In this document: in pieces, positions 1 to 8,937 of the stretch
Numbering within the stretch: position 1 is the stretch's first letter
How the letters are laid out: each line of letters starts with the position of its first letter
Assembly (NCBI RefSeq): GCF_016861695.1
Contig: NZ_BOLP01000011.1
Coordinates: 62,001-126,000 of the forward strand
Reading direction: 5' to 3'
DNA from: Levilactobacillus andaensis
GTDB taxonomy: Bacteria > Bacillota > Bacilli > Lactobacillales > Lactobacillaceae
DNA length: 64,000 bases
Made by a program: the position numbers and the translations under genes
The notes under the pieces: generated by a model
What the model saw: the letters and a program-made list of their open reading frames with translations, nothing else
The model's database searches: none
What the model was told of the DNA's origin: nothing

Positions 1-1448
1 ATGAAGATCATATTGGCGGTATTCCTTATTTATTAAAGGCCCTCAACGTCCCTGTTTACGCAGGTCCGCTCGCCTTGGCACTGATCAAGAACAAGCTTGA
101 AGAACACGGATTACTTAAATCGACTGAACTACACACAATTGACGATGACACTGTGCTCAAATTTCGGAAGATGAGTGTCACCTTCTTCCGGACCACCCAC
201 TCGATTCCTGATACTTTAGGTGTCGCAGTTCATACCCCGGTCGGAACGATCGTGGAAACGGGGGACTATAAGTTCGACTTAACTCCCGTTACGAACCAGC
301 CGCCTGATCTTCAAAAGATGGCCAGGCTGGGTGAAGAAGGCGTGCTGTGCTTGATGTCTGATAGCACGAACGCTGAACGACCAATCTGGACCAAGTCGGA
401 AAAATGGGTCGGTAAATCGATTCGACGGATTTTTGATCAAGTTGAAGGTCGGGTCATCTTTGCCACCTTCGCTTCCAACATTTCGCGGATCGAAACGGCC
501 TGTGAAACGGCATTGGCTCACGGACGGAAGATTGCCGTCTTTGGTCGGTCCATGGAAGCTGCCATCGTTAACGGTCGGGAACTAGGTTACCTTAACATTC
601 CCGATGACGCGTTAGTTGATGCCAATGCTATTCGTTCCCTCCCTGCTGACAAGGTCATGATTCTCTGTACCGGGTCACAAGGTGAACCTATGGCTGCTTT
701 ATCACGAATTGCGAACGGTACCCACCGGCAGATTTCCATTCAACCCGGTGATACGGTCGTCTTCTCCAGTAACCCGATCCCTGGGAACACCATTTCGGTC
801 AACCGGGTCATCAACGAGTTAGAAGAAGCCGGCGCCAACGTTATTCATGGTAAGGTCAACAACATTCATACATCTGGTCATGGTGGTCAAGAAGAACAAA
901 AGTTAATGCTGCGACTCATGCAGCCTAAGTTCTTTATGCCTATTCACGGTGAGTACCGGATGTTAAAGATTCACACGGAACTCGCAGAACAATGTGGTGT
1001 ACCGTTGGATCACAGCTTTATCCTCCAAAACGGGGACGTTCTGGCCTTAACGCAGGACTCTGCCCGGGTTGCGGGTCACTTCACCGCTGGAGACGTCTAC
1101 ATCGACGGTTCCGGTATCGGTGATATTGGCAACGTCGTGTTGCGTGACCGTCAGCTCTTGTCCGAAGAAGGACTTGTGGTTGTCGTTGCCACCATCGACT
1201 TGAAGAACCAGGAAATCAAAGCGGGTCCCGACCTGCTTTCACGTGGATTTGTCTACATGCGCGAATCTGGCGAACTTCTCAACGAAGGTCGTCGCCGCGT
1301 CTTCCAGACGATTCGTCGGGCCATGCGCAATCCGAAGGCGACCGAAGCTTCGATTCGCAACGCCGTCATCGACGATCTGCAAAACTTCCTGTTTGAAAAG
1401 ACGGAACGACACCCAATGATTTTACCAATGTTTATTATGACCAAGTAA
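1..1448 (+). CDS. rnjA: Ribonuclease J1, 5'-truncated by window edge
   Basis: C-terminal 481 residues of RNase J, a metallo-beta-lactamase/beta-CASP ribonuclease with 5'-exonuclease and endonuclease activity in mRNA decay and RNA maturation. The reading frame is open from base 3; the first complete codons read EDHIGG, the end of the zinc-binding HxHxDH motif, so the gene starts upstream of the window. Also visible are [25 protein letters not shown] and [10 protein letters not shown], typical RNase J signatures, and the C-terminal domain ending in [11 protein letters not shown]. No frameshift. A terminator follows 10 bases after the stop. The close match to the J1 rather than J2 paralogue is from memory of the family; the family itself is certain. 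Confidence 0.95.
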   Translation, partial: EDHIGGIPYLLKALNVPVYAGPLALALIKNKLEEHGLLKSTELHTIDDDTVLKFRKMSVTFFRTTHSIPDTLGVAVHTPVGTIVETGDYKFDLTPVTNQPPDLQKMARLGEEGVLCLMSDSTNAERPIWTKSEKWVGKSIRRIFDQVEGRVIFATFASNISRIETACETALAHGRKIAVFGRSMEAAIVNGRELGYLNIPDDALVDANAIRSLPADKVMILCTGSQGEPMAALSRIANGTHRQISIQPGDTVVFSSNPIPGNTISVNRVINELEEAGANVIHGKVNNIHTSGHGGQEEQKLMLRLMQPKFFMPIHGEYRMLKIHTELAEQCGVPLDHSFILQNGDVLALTQDSARVAGHFTAGDVYIDGSGIGDIGNVVLRDRQLLSEEGLVVVVATIDLKNQEIKAGPDLLSRGFVYMRESGELLNEGRRRVFQTIRRAMRNPKATEASIRNAVIDDLQNFLFEKTERHPMILPMFIMTK

Positions 1449-1458
1449 GTTGGTTGAA

Positions 1459-1490
1459 AGAGTCTGGGCCCTGTGCTCGGGCTCTTTTTT
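1459..1490 (+). terminator. Rho-independent terminator of rnjA
   Basis: A 10-bp stem AGAGTCTGGG / CTCGGGCTCT with G-U pairs and a 7-base loop, followed by TTTTTT. It lies just after the rnjA stop. Confidence 0.85.
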
Positions 1491-1515
1491 GCGTTCTCAG
1501 TGATTGGTGATAACT

Positions 1516-1533
1516 GGTCGCACTGCGGCTGCC
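1516..1533 (+). repeat. Short end fragment of repeat family A
   Basis: GGTCGCACTGCGGCTGCCA matches the left terminus of family A elements (GCCGCACTCCGGCTGCCA) and nothing more of the element is present. It is one of several solo ends in the window. Confidence 0.45.
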
Positions 1534-1601
1534 ATTTTACGCACATTCCAGCCTAATTTTGCATAATTTCTTACGACCAAGGAAAGTTCTGCCGGAATCA
1601 C

Positions 1602-1630
1602 TAGGCACCACTAGAGTTTTCGTTTATAAT
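1602..1630 (+). promoter_or_regulatory. Possible promoter of the lipid kinase gene
   Basis: TATAAT at 1625-1630 is a perfect -10 box; 17 bases upstream TAGGCA is a weak -35 match. The start codon is 33 bases downstream with an AGAGGAG ribosome site between. Confidence 0.5.
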
Positions 1631-1662
1631 GAAAAGGATTAAATTTTGAGAGGAGCAGTACG

Positions 1663-2622
1663 GTGAGTGTCCAGTTCTATATCATTCTAAACGAGCACGC
1701 AGGAAGTGGCCACGCCGGTACACTGTGGCCAGAAATCAAAGAGCAGCTCGATGCCGCCCAGGTCTCCTACCAGCTGGCAATTTCGGAATATCCGAATCAC
1801 GCCGTCCTTTTGAGCGAACAATTTGCCAAACGAATCCCGGATGAGCCCCACCAAAATTGGGTCGTCCTCGCCGTCGGTGGCGATGGGACGTTGCATGAAG
1901 CCATCAACGGCCTGACGCAGCTACCACGAAAGTATCCTATTCCGGTGACCTATTTACCCATTGGTTCTGGCAATGACTTTGCTCGGGGTGCCGGGATGGC
2001 CCTGAAGTGGGAGGACGCACTGAAACAGATTATTCAGTGCACCCACGCAACCGACTACGACATTGGCAGTTACGACGAAACAATTAAACAGGAACGTGGC
2101 GTCTTCACTAACAACTTAGGCATCGGCTTTGATGCCGCCATCATTTCACAGGCAAATCAATCAAAGGCCAAGGTTTGGCTCAACAAACATCACATGGGCT
2201 CCTTGTCCTATTTAGCGTCGGCACTTGATGTTTACTACAACCAAACGGGCTTTACCCTCACTGTTCACGTGGGTAATCAACGGGATATCTATCCCAATTC
2301 CTTTCTCGTGACCACGACCAACCATCCCTATTTCGGTGGTGGCGTTGGCATTGCCCCAGGCGCAACGATCACCGACCACAAACTACATTTGGTTGTAATC
2401 GAAAAACCACATTTCTTTAAATTACTGTGGTTAGCCTTACGTTTAGTATTCAAGCGTCATTTAACGTCTAAGGCCGTTCACTACTATCAGGCTACACAAG
2501 TCCATCTAACCGTCCCGGCCATCGAATACGGGCAATTAGACGGCGAAGAAATGGGCGGTCGCTTCTTTGACGTTTACGTTGGCGTCAAATCCTACCCTTT
2601 CTGGTTCGATATCACCATTTAG
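1663..2622 (+). CDS. Diacylglycerol kinase family lipid kinase (DagK/YegS-like)
   Basis: A 319-residue lipid kinase of the DAGK catalytic family, expected to phosphorylate diacylglycerol or a related lipid at the membrane and so recycle lipid from lipoteichoic acid synthesis (substrate is inference). The nucleotide-binding motif GGDGTLHEAINGL is near residue 72 and GSGNDFARG near residue 104; both are hallmarks of the family. No signal peptide or membrane segment. It starts with GTG, chosen because AGAGGAG lies 8 bases ahead. Monocistronic, between two terminators. In many lactobacilli such a gene is named dagK or dgkB; paralogues exist, so no symbol is given. Confidence 0.88.
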   Translation: MSVQFYIILNEHAGSGHAGTLWPEIKEQLDAAQVSYQLAISEYPNHAVLLSEQFAKRIPDEPHQNWVVLAVGGDGTLHEAINGLTQLPRKYPIPVTYLPIGSGNDFARGAGMALKWEDALKQIIQCTHATDYDIGSYDETIKQERGVFTNNLGIGFDAAIISQANQSKAKVWLNKHHMGSLSYLASALDVYYNQTGFTLTVHVGNQRDIYPNSFLVTTTNHPYFGGGVGIAPGATITDHKLHLVVIEKPHFFKLLWLALRLVFKRHLTSKAVHYYQATQVHLTVPAIEYGQLDGEEMGGRFFDVYVGVKSYPFWFDITI

Positions 2623-2627
2623 GCAGT

Positions 2628-2658
2628 AAAAAAGGTCTGGGAATTCCCAGGCCTTTTG
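2628..2658 (+). terminator. Terminator of the lipid kinase gene
   Basis: AAAAGG + CTGGGAATTCCCAG + CCTTTT forms a long stem with a short loop and ends in a T run, six bases after the stop codon. Confidence 0.85.
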
Positions 2659-2680
2659 TGTCTCCAAATTTATAGTGTCG

Positions 2681-2797
2681 AAACGTGCGCCAAAAGGCAG
2701 CTGGCTCCGCTTAAACCTGATACCCAAGCAATCCAAGTTCGGGATTATTCGGGTATCAGCCTTAATGCTCACCAGCTAACCACCTTTTGGCCCACTC
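2681..2797. repeat. Structured intergenic repeat family C, copy 1
   Basis: Nested inverted repeats: outer arms 2685-2697 and 2783-2795 (GTGCGCCAAAAGG / CCTTTTGGCCCAC, one mismatch), middle arms AGCTGG 2699-2704 / CCAGCT 2772-2777, inner arms CTGATACCC 2717-2725 / GGGTATCAG 2751-2759, and an apical AATCC / GGATT. The copy at 28481-28591 has the same layout and the same spacer words (CTCCGCTTAA, TTAATGCTCA), but its middle and inner arms are changed on both sides together. It sits between two terminators. Confidence 0.85.
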
Positions 2798-2804
2798 TCC
2801 AAAT

Positions 2805-2843
2805 AAAAAAGCCTCACCGTCAGTTTTAGCGGTGGGGCTTTTG
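2805..2843. terminator. Bidirectional terminator
   Basis: AAAAGCCTCACCG / CGGTGGGGCTTTT with a 10-base loop; A run on the left and T run on the right. It serves the minus-strand 68-residue gene that ends at 2873. Confidence 0.85.
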
Positions 2844-2872
2844 CTTGTGGTCAAAACCACTTGCAGGTTATT

Positions 2873-3079
2873 TTAGTCTTCTGAAGCATCCATTGCTTCC
2901 AGAATCATGTCGAGCTGAGCGCACTTATCGGATAAGTCGTTCATTTCTTTGCCGTAGCGCGGTTCAATCTGCACTGTCTCCGAGCTCCACTGAACGCTCT
3001 CAGATTCCTTCCGTTTTAACGTGGCCAACTGTGAATTAGCCTGCCGATACTCTTCCAGAATCTCCATACGATTACTCAC
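2873..3079 (-). CDS. Small charged helical protein, unknown function
   Basis: A 68-residue protein I do not recognise. It is rich in Glu, Gln, Lys and Ser and looks largely helical, with possible coiled coil in residues 5-30 and 43-64; no signal peptide, Cys or membrane segment. It starts with GTG; AAAGGAG lies 11 bases upstream. The alternative ATG four codons in (NRMEIL) has AAGGTGAG ahead. A good terminator follows its stop, and it lies downstream of the LysM-NlpC/P60 gene on the same strand with 161 bases between. A real gene is likely because of the ribosome site and terminator. Confidence 0.65.
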   Translation of the reverse strand: MSNRMEILEEYRQANSQLATLKRKESESVQWSSETVQIEPRYGKEMNDLSDKCAQLDMILEAMDASED

Positions 3080-3240
3080 CTTTTTGACAACTCCTTTAAC
3101 AAGAAATTTAATTATGTTGACTCGTCTCTAAATGACTACGAGAAATCATAACACTTGCTATCGGATTTGTTAACGATTATCTTAACATTTTTCAGCGGAT
3201 TGCCAAAAATGGTCAGAAAAGCGGATTCATGTCGCTTGAC

Positions 3241-4947
3241 TTATTTAACAGTTCCTGCGAAGGAAGGCATAAAGTATTGACTGATCGATTCAACTTCGAC
3301 GTTTTGACCTGGTGTTGGTGCCGCAACGTATTGCCCGTTACCAATGTAAATGGCATCGTGATACGTCGCGCCCTTAGCACCCCAGAACAAGATGTCCCCT
3401 GGCTTAGCAGATGCAACTGAGTGGGTTGACACCCGGGCTTCTTGTGAGACCGTGTTGTGTGGCAAACTGATGCCCATTGCGTGCTGGTAAACGTAAGCAA
3501 CTAAACCAGAGCAATCCATCCCACTAAGTGACGAGCCACCCCAAACGTAAGGGATGTTCGCTGAAGCCAGCTTCAAAGCCAGACTCGTCACGGAACCCGT
3601 GGTCAAATTACTATTTGTGGTTGCCTTAGCAGTACTACTACTCGTAGCAGCGCTAGCAGATGATGAAGTCGAACTGGTGCTGGTCGTCTGCTGACTTGAT
3701 TGAGCGGCCTTCTTAACGGCTGATTGGGTCGTTGTGCGAATCCGCTTCGTTTTCTTAGCCGTCGTGGTTGCCGTTGCCCCGGCACTAGCCTGGCTAACTG
3801 CCGAGCTTTGTGAGCTGGAAGCTACAGATTGACTACTGGTTGCGGTTTGAGACGTTGCTTGACTGCTACTGGTACTGCTCGTTGCTTGCGTCTGTGACTG
3901 ACTGGTTACACTAGCAGCTGACCGGGTCACGCGCTTCTTTTGTACGGCTTTCGTCGCAGTTGCCCGTGAGGTTGGTGTTGCGGTGCTAGCGTTAGTCTTA
4001 GCAACAGAACTGCTACTCTGCGTTGGTGTCGTCACTGATTGACTAGTTGAGCTAACTGGTGCTTGACTCTTCTGAGTCTGACTAGCTGCGACGCTACTGC
4101 TCGTTGACTGACTCTTAGCTGAGCTACTCTGCACTGACGAACTGCTTACAGCATTGCTGCTAGTCTGGCTCTGAGAACTAACCTGACTCGTCTTAGTTGC
4201 AGGTTGACTAGCAACCGAACTGCTGGTTGAGGAACTAGCCGTTTGGCTGGCCGTGGACGTGCTGGTAGAAGTCTTCGGTGTGGTACTTTGACTTGCTGAG
4301 CTCGTTGCAGCTGGCGTCTGATCACTTTCACTAGACTGAGATGATGTCTGTGAAGCAGCGCTGGAACTTGTTGTTTGACTACCAGTAATTGCCGAACTTG
4401 ATGATGCTGCGGCCGTTTGTTGTTTTTGCTTACTTGCGGCAGCTTGTTGTTCAGCGACAATTTGTGCCTGAACAGCGTTGGCCTTTTGGGTCGCTTGTTG
4501 CCGGGTACTTGGCGTCGTTGTCTGCGTTGCAGCGTCATCCTTAACGGCACTGGCTTGTGGAATCTCTAATTTCTGACCAACGCTTAACATGTCACCAGTT
4601 AAGGAATTAGCCTTTTGTAATTGGGCAACCGACAAATGATACGTCTGGGCTAAATCCCAGAGTGTATCGCCAGATTTAACCGAATAAGTCTGAGTTGTTT
4701 TAGCTGATTTTACTTGAAGTCGTTGACCAACAAAAATTAAGTCGGTCTTTGCGTCAATCGAATTCTGCTGTTCTAAATCTTGAATAGAAACGCCAGTCTG
4801 CTGTGAAAGACCCCAAACGGTGTCCCCTTGCTTAACTTGAATGGTATCAGCATTAGCGGTCAAGGATGCTCCAGCCGCTAAAGCACCAATGGCCCCAACG
4901 ACGCCAACAACTGCTTTGGTTTTTCGTTGTCCTGTACTCATTTTCAC
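3241..4947 (-). CDS. Secreted LysM-LysM-NlpC/P60 peptidoglycan hydrolase
   Basis: Extracellular cell-wall endopeptidase of about 568 residues. An N-terminal signal peptide (KTKAVVGVVGAIGALAAG, cleavage near ANA-DT) is followed by two LysM domains (about 36-80 with QGDTVWGL and 90-135 with SGDTLWDL) that bind peptidoglycan, a linker of about 300 residues made mostly of Ser, Thr, Gln and Ala, and a C-terminal NlpC/P60 domain (about 455-568). The catalytic Cys is in GMDCSGLVAYVYQ and the His in YHDAIYIGNG. The start is uncertain: GTG at 4947 has AAAGGA 7 bases ahead; GTG at 4953 and ATG at 4941 are alternatives. The likely role is cleavage of gamma-D-Glu-diamino acid bonds during growth or daughter-cell separation. 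Confidence 0.92.
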   Translation of the reverse strand: MKMSTGQRKTKAVVGVVGAIGALAAGASLTANADTIQVKQGDTVWGLSQQTGVSIQDLEQQNSIDAKTDLIFVGQRLQVKSAKTTQTYSVKSGDTLWDLAQTYHLSVAQLQKANSLTGDMLSVGQKLEIPQASAVKDDAATQTTTPSTRQQATQKANAVQAQIVAEQQAAASKQKQQTAAASSSSAITGSQTTSSSAASQTSSQSSESDQTPAATSSASQSTTPKTSTSTSTASQTASSSTSSSVASQPATKTSQVSSQSQTSSNAVSSSSVQSSSAKSQSTSSSVAASQTQKSQAPVSSTSQSVTTPTQSSSSVAKTNASTATPTSRATATKAVQKKRVTRSAASVTSQSQTQATSSTSSSQATSQTATSSQSVASSSQSSAVSQASAGATATTTAKKTKRIRTTTQSAVKKAAQSSQQTTSTSSTSSSASAATSSSTAKATTNSNLTTGSVTSLALKLASANIPYVWGGSSLSGMDCSGLVAYVYQHAMGISLPHNTVSQEARVSTHSVASAKPGDILFWGAKGATYHDAIYIGNGQYVAAPTPGQNVEVESISQYFMPSFAGTVK

Positions 4948-4953
4948 CAACAC

Positions 4954-5376
4954 GTCCTTTTATGACTTAAGATTTTCAAACTCATCACGGAACGCAATCG
5001 CTTCCTAACCCAAGCGCTAGTCACGTTCGTTCACAGTAAATACGAATCACAAACTAATCTTACCACACGTTTTCCCAGTTTCTTGTGAAATATTAAGGAT
5101 TTGTTAACAGATTTTTAGCTTTGAACATGTGTTCCCCTTAAGCGTTTTCAAAAGTTTTAGCACCACTGTAATCTGATTATACCGGCATTTATCGCTTATC
5201 TTCTAGCGAACGATTGTTCTATGTAAGATTCAATCAAAACCAATGCAGGTGGCGTATATTTATCCACCTTTTTCAAAGTGTAAGCAGTTGTACGGTACAA
5301 GATATTATTGGAAACGCTTTTTGTATTTTACAACTGTCTATCATGCGTAGTTGCTTGTGAAATCAAAAAAAGGGCA
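4954..5376. other. Gene-free region upstream of the LysM-NlpC/P60 gene
   Basis: About 420 bases without a credible reading frame. It is AT-rich and must hold the promoter of the hydrolase gene. TTGGAAACGCTTTTTG near 5308-5323 resembles a catabolite-responsive element but is a weak match. No family A, B or C repeat is present here. Confidence 0.4.
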
Positions 5377-5403
5377 CAAAAAAACGGGAGAAATCTCCCG
5401 TTA
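5377..5403 (-). terminator. Terminator of the DUF1002 gene
   Basis: AACGGGAGA / TCTCCCGTT with a 2-base loop, followed by a run of seven T on the minus strand. Confidence 0.9.
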
Positions 5404-5432
5404 CTTTGTTATTTCACCGTTCTTACTTGGTC

Positions 5433-6449
5433 TTAGCCAAGTAAACCTTTGAAGAAACTGACGATTTTATTCCAGATTTGCACAATGAAATTCTCGGCTT
5501 TCTTCGCATCCGCACTGTTGGCGAAATCTTTCACGCTAGCCATTTTATCCCCAATACTATTGGCGAGGTTATTAGCTACGTTGGTCACATTCGTCACGTA
5601 CGTCTTACTGGTTGAAACGGGTGCTTGTTGAACCTTGCTGAGGGCAATTGAAATGTTATTGATCTGCGTCGAACTGGTCTTCCCGTCAATCCCCTGCTTA
5701 GCCAAGGCTTTTTGCAACATGGCTTCGATATCGGCCTTCGTTGCCAGGTCATCGCCATTTTGCCGTTGCTTGGCCAGGTCTGAGGAAACGGACCCCACTG
5801 CCGACATCAACTTACCAGGATACTTACTGTCATCATTGTTGGCATCAATGGCCGGTTGGGTCGCATCCAAGACGCTGTTAGCGGCCTGCGTGTTTTCTGA
5901 GTTTAACGTTAACCCATCTGCTGCTAAGGCCTTGTAAACCCCGGTCAACGCGGATTCTCCGGAAACGGTTTTGTCGGCCGTTACCGTGATAATGACATCC
6001 TTGACCCCCGCCATAGTTGCGACCATGGCATATTGCTGGGCGGTAACTTCGGTAATATTGTTATTTCCATTATATTTAGCGATGTTAACTTTGACCCCAG
6101 TCCCAGGATCCGCCGGTGCTAATGCGACCGAGCTGATCATACTGGCATCACTGGTTCCAGCCGAATTCAGGTACGTCGCGTAGTCGTTCCCCGTGGCGGT
6201 CAACGCCGTGTAGTTCGACTTCACGCCCAGCGCTGAGGCAACCGTGTCCTTGTCTTCACTGGCTAAACCAGCCCCGTAGACCACATAGGCCTTGGAGAGT
6301 GCCTTGGTTTGGACGGTACTGCCACTGGTTGCTGAGCTACTGGTGCTGCCTGTATCCGTGGTGTCAGCAGCAGCGGATACCGCGCGACCGCCCAGAGTAA
6401 TGGCCAAGGTAACGGCGACAGCTCCGAGCAAAATTTGCTTTAATTTCAT
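5433..6449 (-). CDS. Secreted DUF1002 (YpuA-like) protein
   Basis: A 338-residue secreted protein. A signal peptide covers residues 1-27 (MKLKQILLGAVAVTLAITLGG, then AVSAAADT), followed by a short Ser/Thr-rich spacer and a DUF1002 region (about 50-290) like Bacillus YpuA, with YVVYGAGL near the start and AGVKDVIITVTADKTVSGESALTG in the middle. The last 45 residues contain a hydrophobic, amphipathic tail. The biochemical role of DUF1002 is unknown. The ATG has AGAGGG ahead with good spacing. Single gene with its own terminator, beside two other envelope genes on the same strand. Confidence 0.82.
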   Translation of the reverse strand: MKLKQILLGAVAVTLAITLGGRAVSAAADTTDTGSTSSSATSGSTVQTKALSKAYVVYGAGLASEDKDTVASALGVKSNYTALTATGNDYATYLNSAGTSDASMISSVALAPADPGTGVKVNIAKYNGNNNITEVTAQQYAMVATMAGVKDVIITVTADKTVSGESALTGVYKALAADGLTLNSENTQAANSVLDATQPAIDANNDDSKYPGKLMSAVGSVSSDLAKQRQNGDDLATKADIEAMLQKALAKQGIDGKTSSTQINNISIALSKVQQAPVSTSKTYVTNVTNVANNLANSIGDKMASVKDFANSADAKKAENFIVQIWNKIVSFFKGLLG

Positions 6450-6561
6450 GGTTATCCCTCTCTTTTCGCTTTCATTATACTGCTCCTATAAAGCAGTATA
6501 GCATCTCCCTAGTCTGCGGATGAGATTTGACCATGACCTTACAAAATTCTTCAACTTCCGT

Positions 6562-7452
6562 TTATTGCCAGAAACGCCGAGCACCGACGTATTCTGGCGC
6601 TAGTTTGCCCGTCAGTGGTGCCAACTGAACGGCCTCTCCTGGCTTAGGCGCATGGAGCATCTTCCCGCTACCCGCATAGATTCCCACGTGATGAATCTCG
6701 CCGGTCCCGTGTTCACGGGCAAAGAAGACGAGGTCCCCAGCGGCTAGGCTCTCTGGTGCGACCGGGTAGCCATTGGCAAATTGATCCTGTGCATCCCGCG
6801 GAATGTAGTAGTCTAATGCCCGGTGTAAGGCATAGATAAAGCCTGAACAGTCAAATCCTTGTGGTGTAACACCGCCCCACAGATAAGGTGTGCCAATGAA
6901 CTGTTGGCCCAGCGCTAGTAGCCGGTCACCATCATCAGCCCCGGTCACACCAAGCTTGGCGGCATCAGCAGCGATCCAGCCTTTGCCTAGAGGCGTGACG
7001 ACCTGAATCCATTCGCTATCCTGACCAGTTGTCGTCAACAATGTTCCTAATGGCAAAGTCGTCACGGGTTGCCGATCCTCATTTAGTAATGTCGTTTCAG
7101 CATGGACCAGCCGCACCGTTGTCGTGGGATAGGTCAATTCTTCGTCGGTCGTCGTCAGTTGCGTCACGGGTACCCAACCTGGGTAACCCCGCCGTTCCTG
7201 CCGATTGCCTTGTCGCGTCACAAATACGTGCGCCCAATCACCATCGACTCGATCCAGCACAACGCGATCGTTAAACAACGCCTCCGTCACGATACTATTA
7301 CTATCAGCCAACCGGTCTTTGTCCGCTGGTTTAAGCGCTGCTAACCACGCCGCCAAATCCCCAGTTTTCAAATAAGTCTGATCGGTTTTAGTCACCGCTG
7401 TGGGTGCCGACCACACTAACACCGTTGGCACCTTGATCCGCCGAATTTCCAT
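6562..7452 (-). CDS. SH3-NlpC/P60 peptidase, YkfC-like muropeptide dipeptidyl-peptidase
   Basis: A 296-residue enzyme without a signal peptide, so probably cytoplasmic and used on imported muropeptides. The first about 165 residues hold two bacterial SH3-like domains; the C-terminal NlpC/P60 domain has the catalytic Cys in GFDCSGFIYAL (about 204), the His in IHHVGIYAGSGKM (about 252) and a third polar residue in LHAPKPGE. Architecture matches dipeptidyl-peptidase VI/YkfC, which removes L-Ala-gamma-D-Glu from wall peptides. ATG with GGAGGCGG 5 bases ahead. Its -10 box TATAAT lies at 7483-7488, directly beside the end of the tnpB element. Confidence 0.85.
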   Translation of the reverse strand: MEIRRIKVPTVLVWSAPTAVTKTDQTYLKTGDLAAWLAALKPADKDRLADSNSIVTEALFNDRVVLDRVDGDWAHVFVTRQGNRQERRGYPGWVPVTQLTTTDEELTYPTTTVRLVHAETTLLNEDRQPVTTLPLGTLLTTTGQDSEWIQVVTPLGKGWIAADAAKLGVTGADDGDRLLALGQQFIGTPYLWGGVTPQGFDCSGFIYALHRALDYYIPRDAQDQFANGYPVAPESLAAGDLVFFAREHGTGEIHHVGIYAGSGKMLHAPKPGEAVQLAPLTGKLAPEYVGARRFWQ

Positions 7453-7499
7453 TAAAACCGCCTCCAGTTTCTTTACCCCCCATTATACCAATAATTTTG

Positions 7500-7637
7500 T
7501 CAATTGCCCCTGAATAAATTCAGAGGCTTGTCGCTCACGTGCCTGGCGACACAGTAGTCCAACATGCCCGTTAAGGCACTCCTACTCATAGTGGCAACAT
7601 CATCGGGTAATTGACAGCTACCCGTTTAACCATCAGG
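7500..7637 (-). ncRNA. Predicted guide-RNA (omega/reRNA) scaffold and right end of the tnpB element
   Basis: Downstream of the tnpB stop on the same strand are compact hairpins: GTCGC / GCGAC at about 7533-7552 and GCCTCTGAAT / ATTCAGGGGC at about 7505-7527. In IS200/IS605 elements the TnpB guide RNA is made from the 3' end of tnpB and this right end, and the guide proper comes from the flanking DNA beyond it. Presence of an RNA is inference from family knowledge and position; the exact 3' boundary cannot be set here. Confidence 0.5.
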
Positions 7638-7639
7638 AT

Positions 7640-8860
7640 CTACCCAATGGCTGTTAGCTTTTTAATCTTTGGTCGTTTGACACCACTCAACCACTCTTGG
7701 CCGAGCCCCTCAATATTCATCGCTCCTAATCGGTCATCGTTACACCGATACTGGCATTGCTGACATCGATATTCGTGAGTTTCGTGGTGACGATTAGTCT
7801 TCTCAATTAGCCCGCACTTTGGGCATCTTTGCGAGGTAAATGCTGGGTTCACTTTCACAACGGCGCTTTGAATAGCCTGAGCCTTGTATGTTAAGAAAGA
7901 TTCTAGTTGGAAAAAGGACCAAGAACGATGGCTATTATGCAAGGACTTAGGCAAATCGTCAGTGTTGAATGTCACGTTGGTTAAGTCCTCCAAAACAAAA
8001 AGTGTGTGCGAACCGTACGCCACAACGAGTGTCTTAGCTAGCCGATGATTCACATCGGTCATCCAGCGGTTCTCTCGTTGAGCTAGTTGCTTCAGCTTTT
8101 TCTTGGCAGACTTGGACCCTTTACTTTGTAATTGCCGACGGACTTCTAAAAACTTCTTTCGCTTGCGTAAAGCCTTTCGACCGTCAAAGAATAATGTCTT
8201 GCCCAGGTAGTCGTAGATTGTTGCCAGAAAACGTAAGCCACGGTCAATGCCAACAATCTTTGGATTATCCTGCTGATCAAAGTCGGGAACTTCTTTGGTA
8301 ATACCAATGTGTAGGAACCACTTGCCGCGATTATGTACTAGTCTAGCAGTTCCTAACTTCCAATCGCCTCGGAAGTATTCTTCAAAGCCTTTATCGGTGA
8401 AAGCTAGCTTTGTACGCTTACTTAAGATCGTGATTGAAACTCGTGTCATCTCATTCACAAAAGAATAGTTTCTCTGGCGAACCAAATCCGCCTGTGGTCG
8501 ACGAAACTGGATAGGTTTCATCAACCAAGTCAGGTCTCTGGGAACTCGAATCCACTTGTTGTTTTCGTTCTTATAACGGTAAGGATGTTGTTTCATTTGT
8601 TCCTGAACAGTTTTGTAGCGAGCCACGACCGTTCGAAAAACGGACTGAACCATCTGACTATTCAACGGTGAGCCCTGTCTGAGAACTTTATACAGCCGGT
8701 GATTGATTTTTAACCAGCTTAACGGGAACTCATGATCAAAGATCCATTGACTGACAATGTTCGCCAATCGTTGGTATTCTCGACTCATTGCTAAAAATTC
8801 CGCTGACTGTTCGGTGTCTGGATAGAGTCGTAATTTAATCGTTCGTCCTAGCTTAACCAA
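7640..8860 (-). CDS. tnpB: TnpB, RNA-guided nuclease of an IS200/IS605-type element
   Basis: A 406-residue full-length TnpB. An N-terminal helix-turn-helix-like OrfB domain precedes a RuvC-like nuclease: catalytic Asp in IVGIDRGL (about 205), Glu in FVLEDL (about 296), Asp in CNDDRLGAMNI (about 380), with a zinc ribbon CPKCG...CQQCQYRC between the last two. All three acidic residues are present, so it may be active. It starts with TTG; GGGAGG lies 6 bases ahead, and an extended -10 box TGGTATAAT lies about 35 bases upstream. No tnpA transposase is next to it, so the element cannot move by itself. TnpB proteins are RNA-guided DNA endonucleases that help keep their element. Confidence 0.93.
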   Translation of the reverse strand: MVKLGRTIKLRLYPDTEQSAEFLAMSREYQRLANIVSQWIFDHEFPLSWLKINHRLYKVLRQGSPLNSQMVQSVFRTVVARYKTVQEQMKQHPYRYKNENNKWIRVPRDLTWLMKPIQFRRPQADLVRQRNYSFVNEMTRVSITILSKRTKLAFTDKGFEEYFRGDWKLGTARLVHNRGKWFLHIGITKEVPDFDQQDNPKIVGIDRGLRFLATIYDYLGKTLFFDGRKALRKRKKFLEVRRQLQSKGSKSAKKKLKQLAQRENRWMTDVNHRLAKTLVVAYGSHTLFVLEDLTNVTFNTDDLPKSLHNSHRSWSFFQLESFLTYKAQAIQSAVVKVNPAFTSQRCPKCGLIEKTNRHHETHEYRCQQCQYRCNDDRLGAMNIEGLGQEWLSGVKRPKIKKLTAIG

Positions 8861-8937
8861 TAGCTACCTCCCCTGAAGATTGGACTAATTATACCATTTT
8901 TGGTCGTCCAAAAGGGGAACATATGTTTTAGGAAGTA

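Noticed and set aside
3090-3240. WalR-like boxes ahead of the 68-residue gene
   Set aside because: TGTTAA occurs but the second half-site is out of spacing or mismatched.
4146-4550. 134-codon frame with Arg/Gln-rich product inside the LysM-NlpC/P60 gene
   Set aside because: It is a shifted reading of the Ser/Thr/Gln-rich linker, whose repetitive codons keep other frames open.
5308-5323. cre-like word far upstream of the LysM gene
   Set aside because: Only a partial match to the consensus and about 350 bases from the start; not called as a site.
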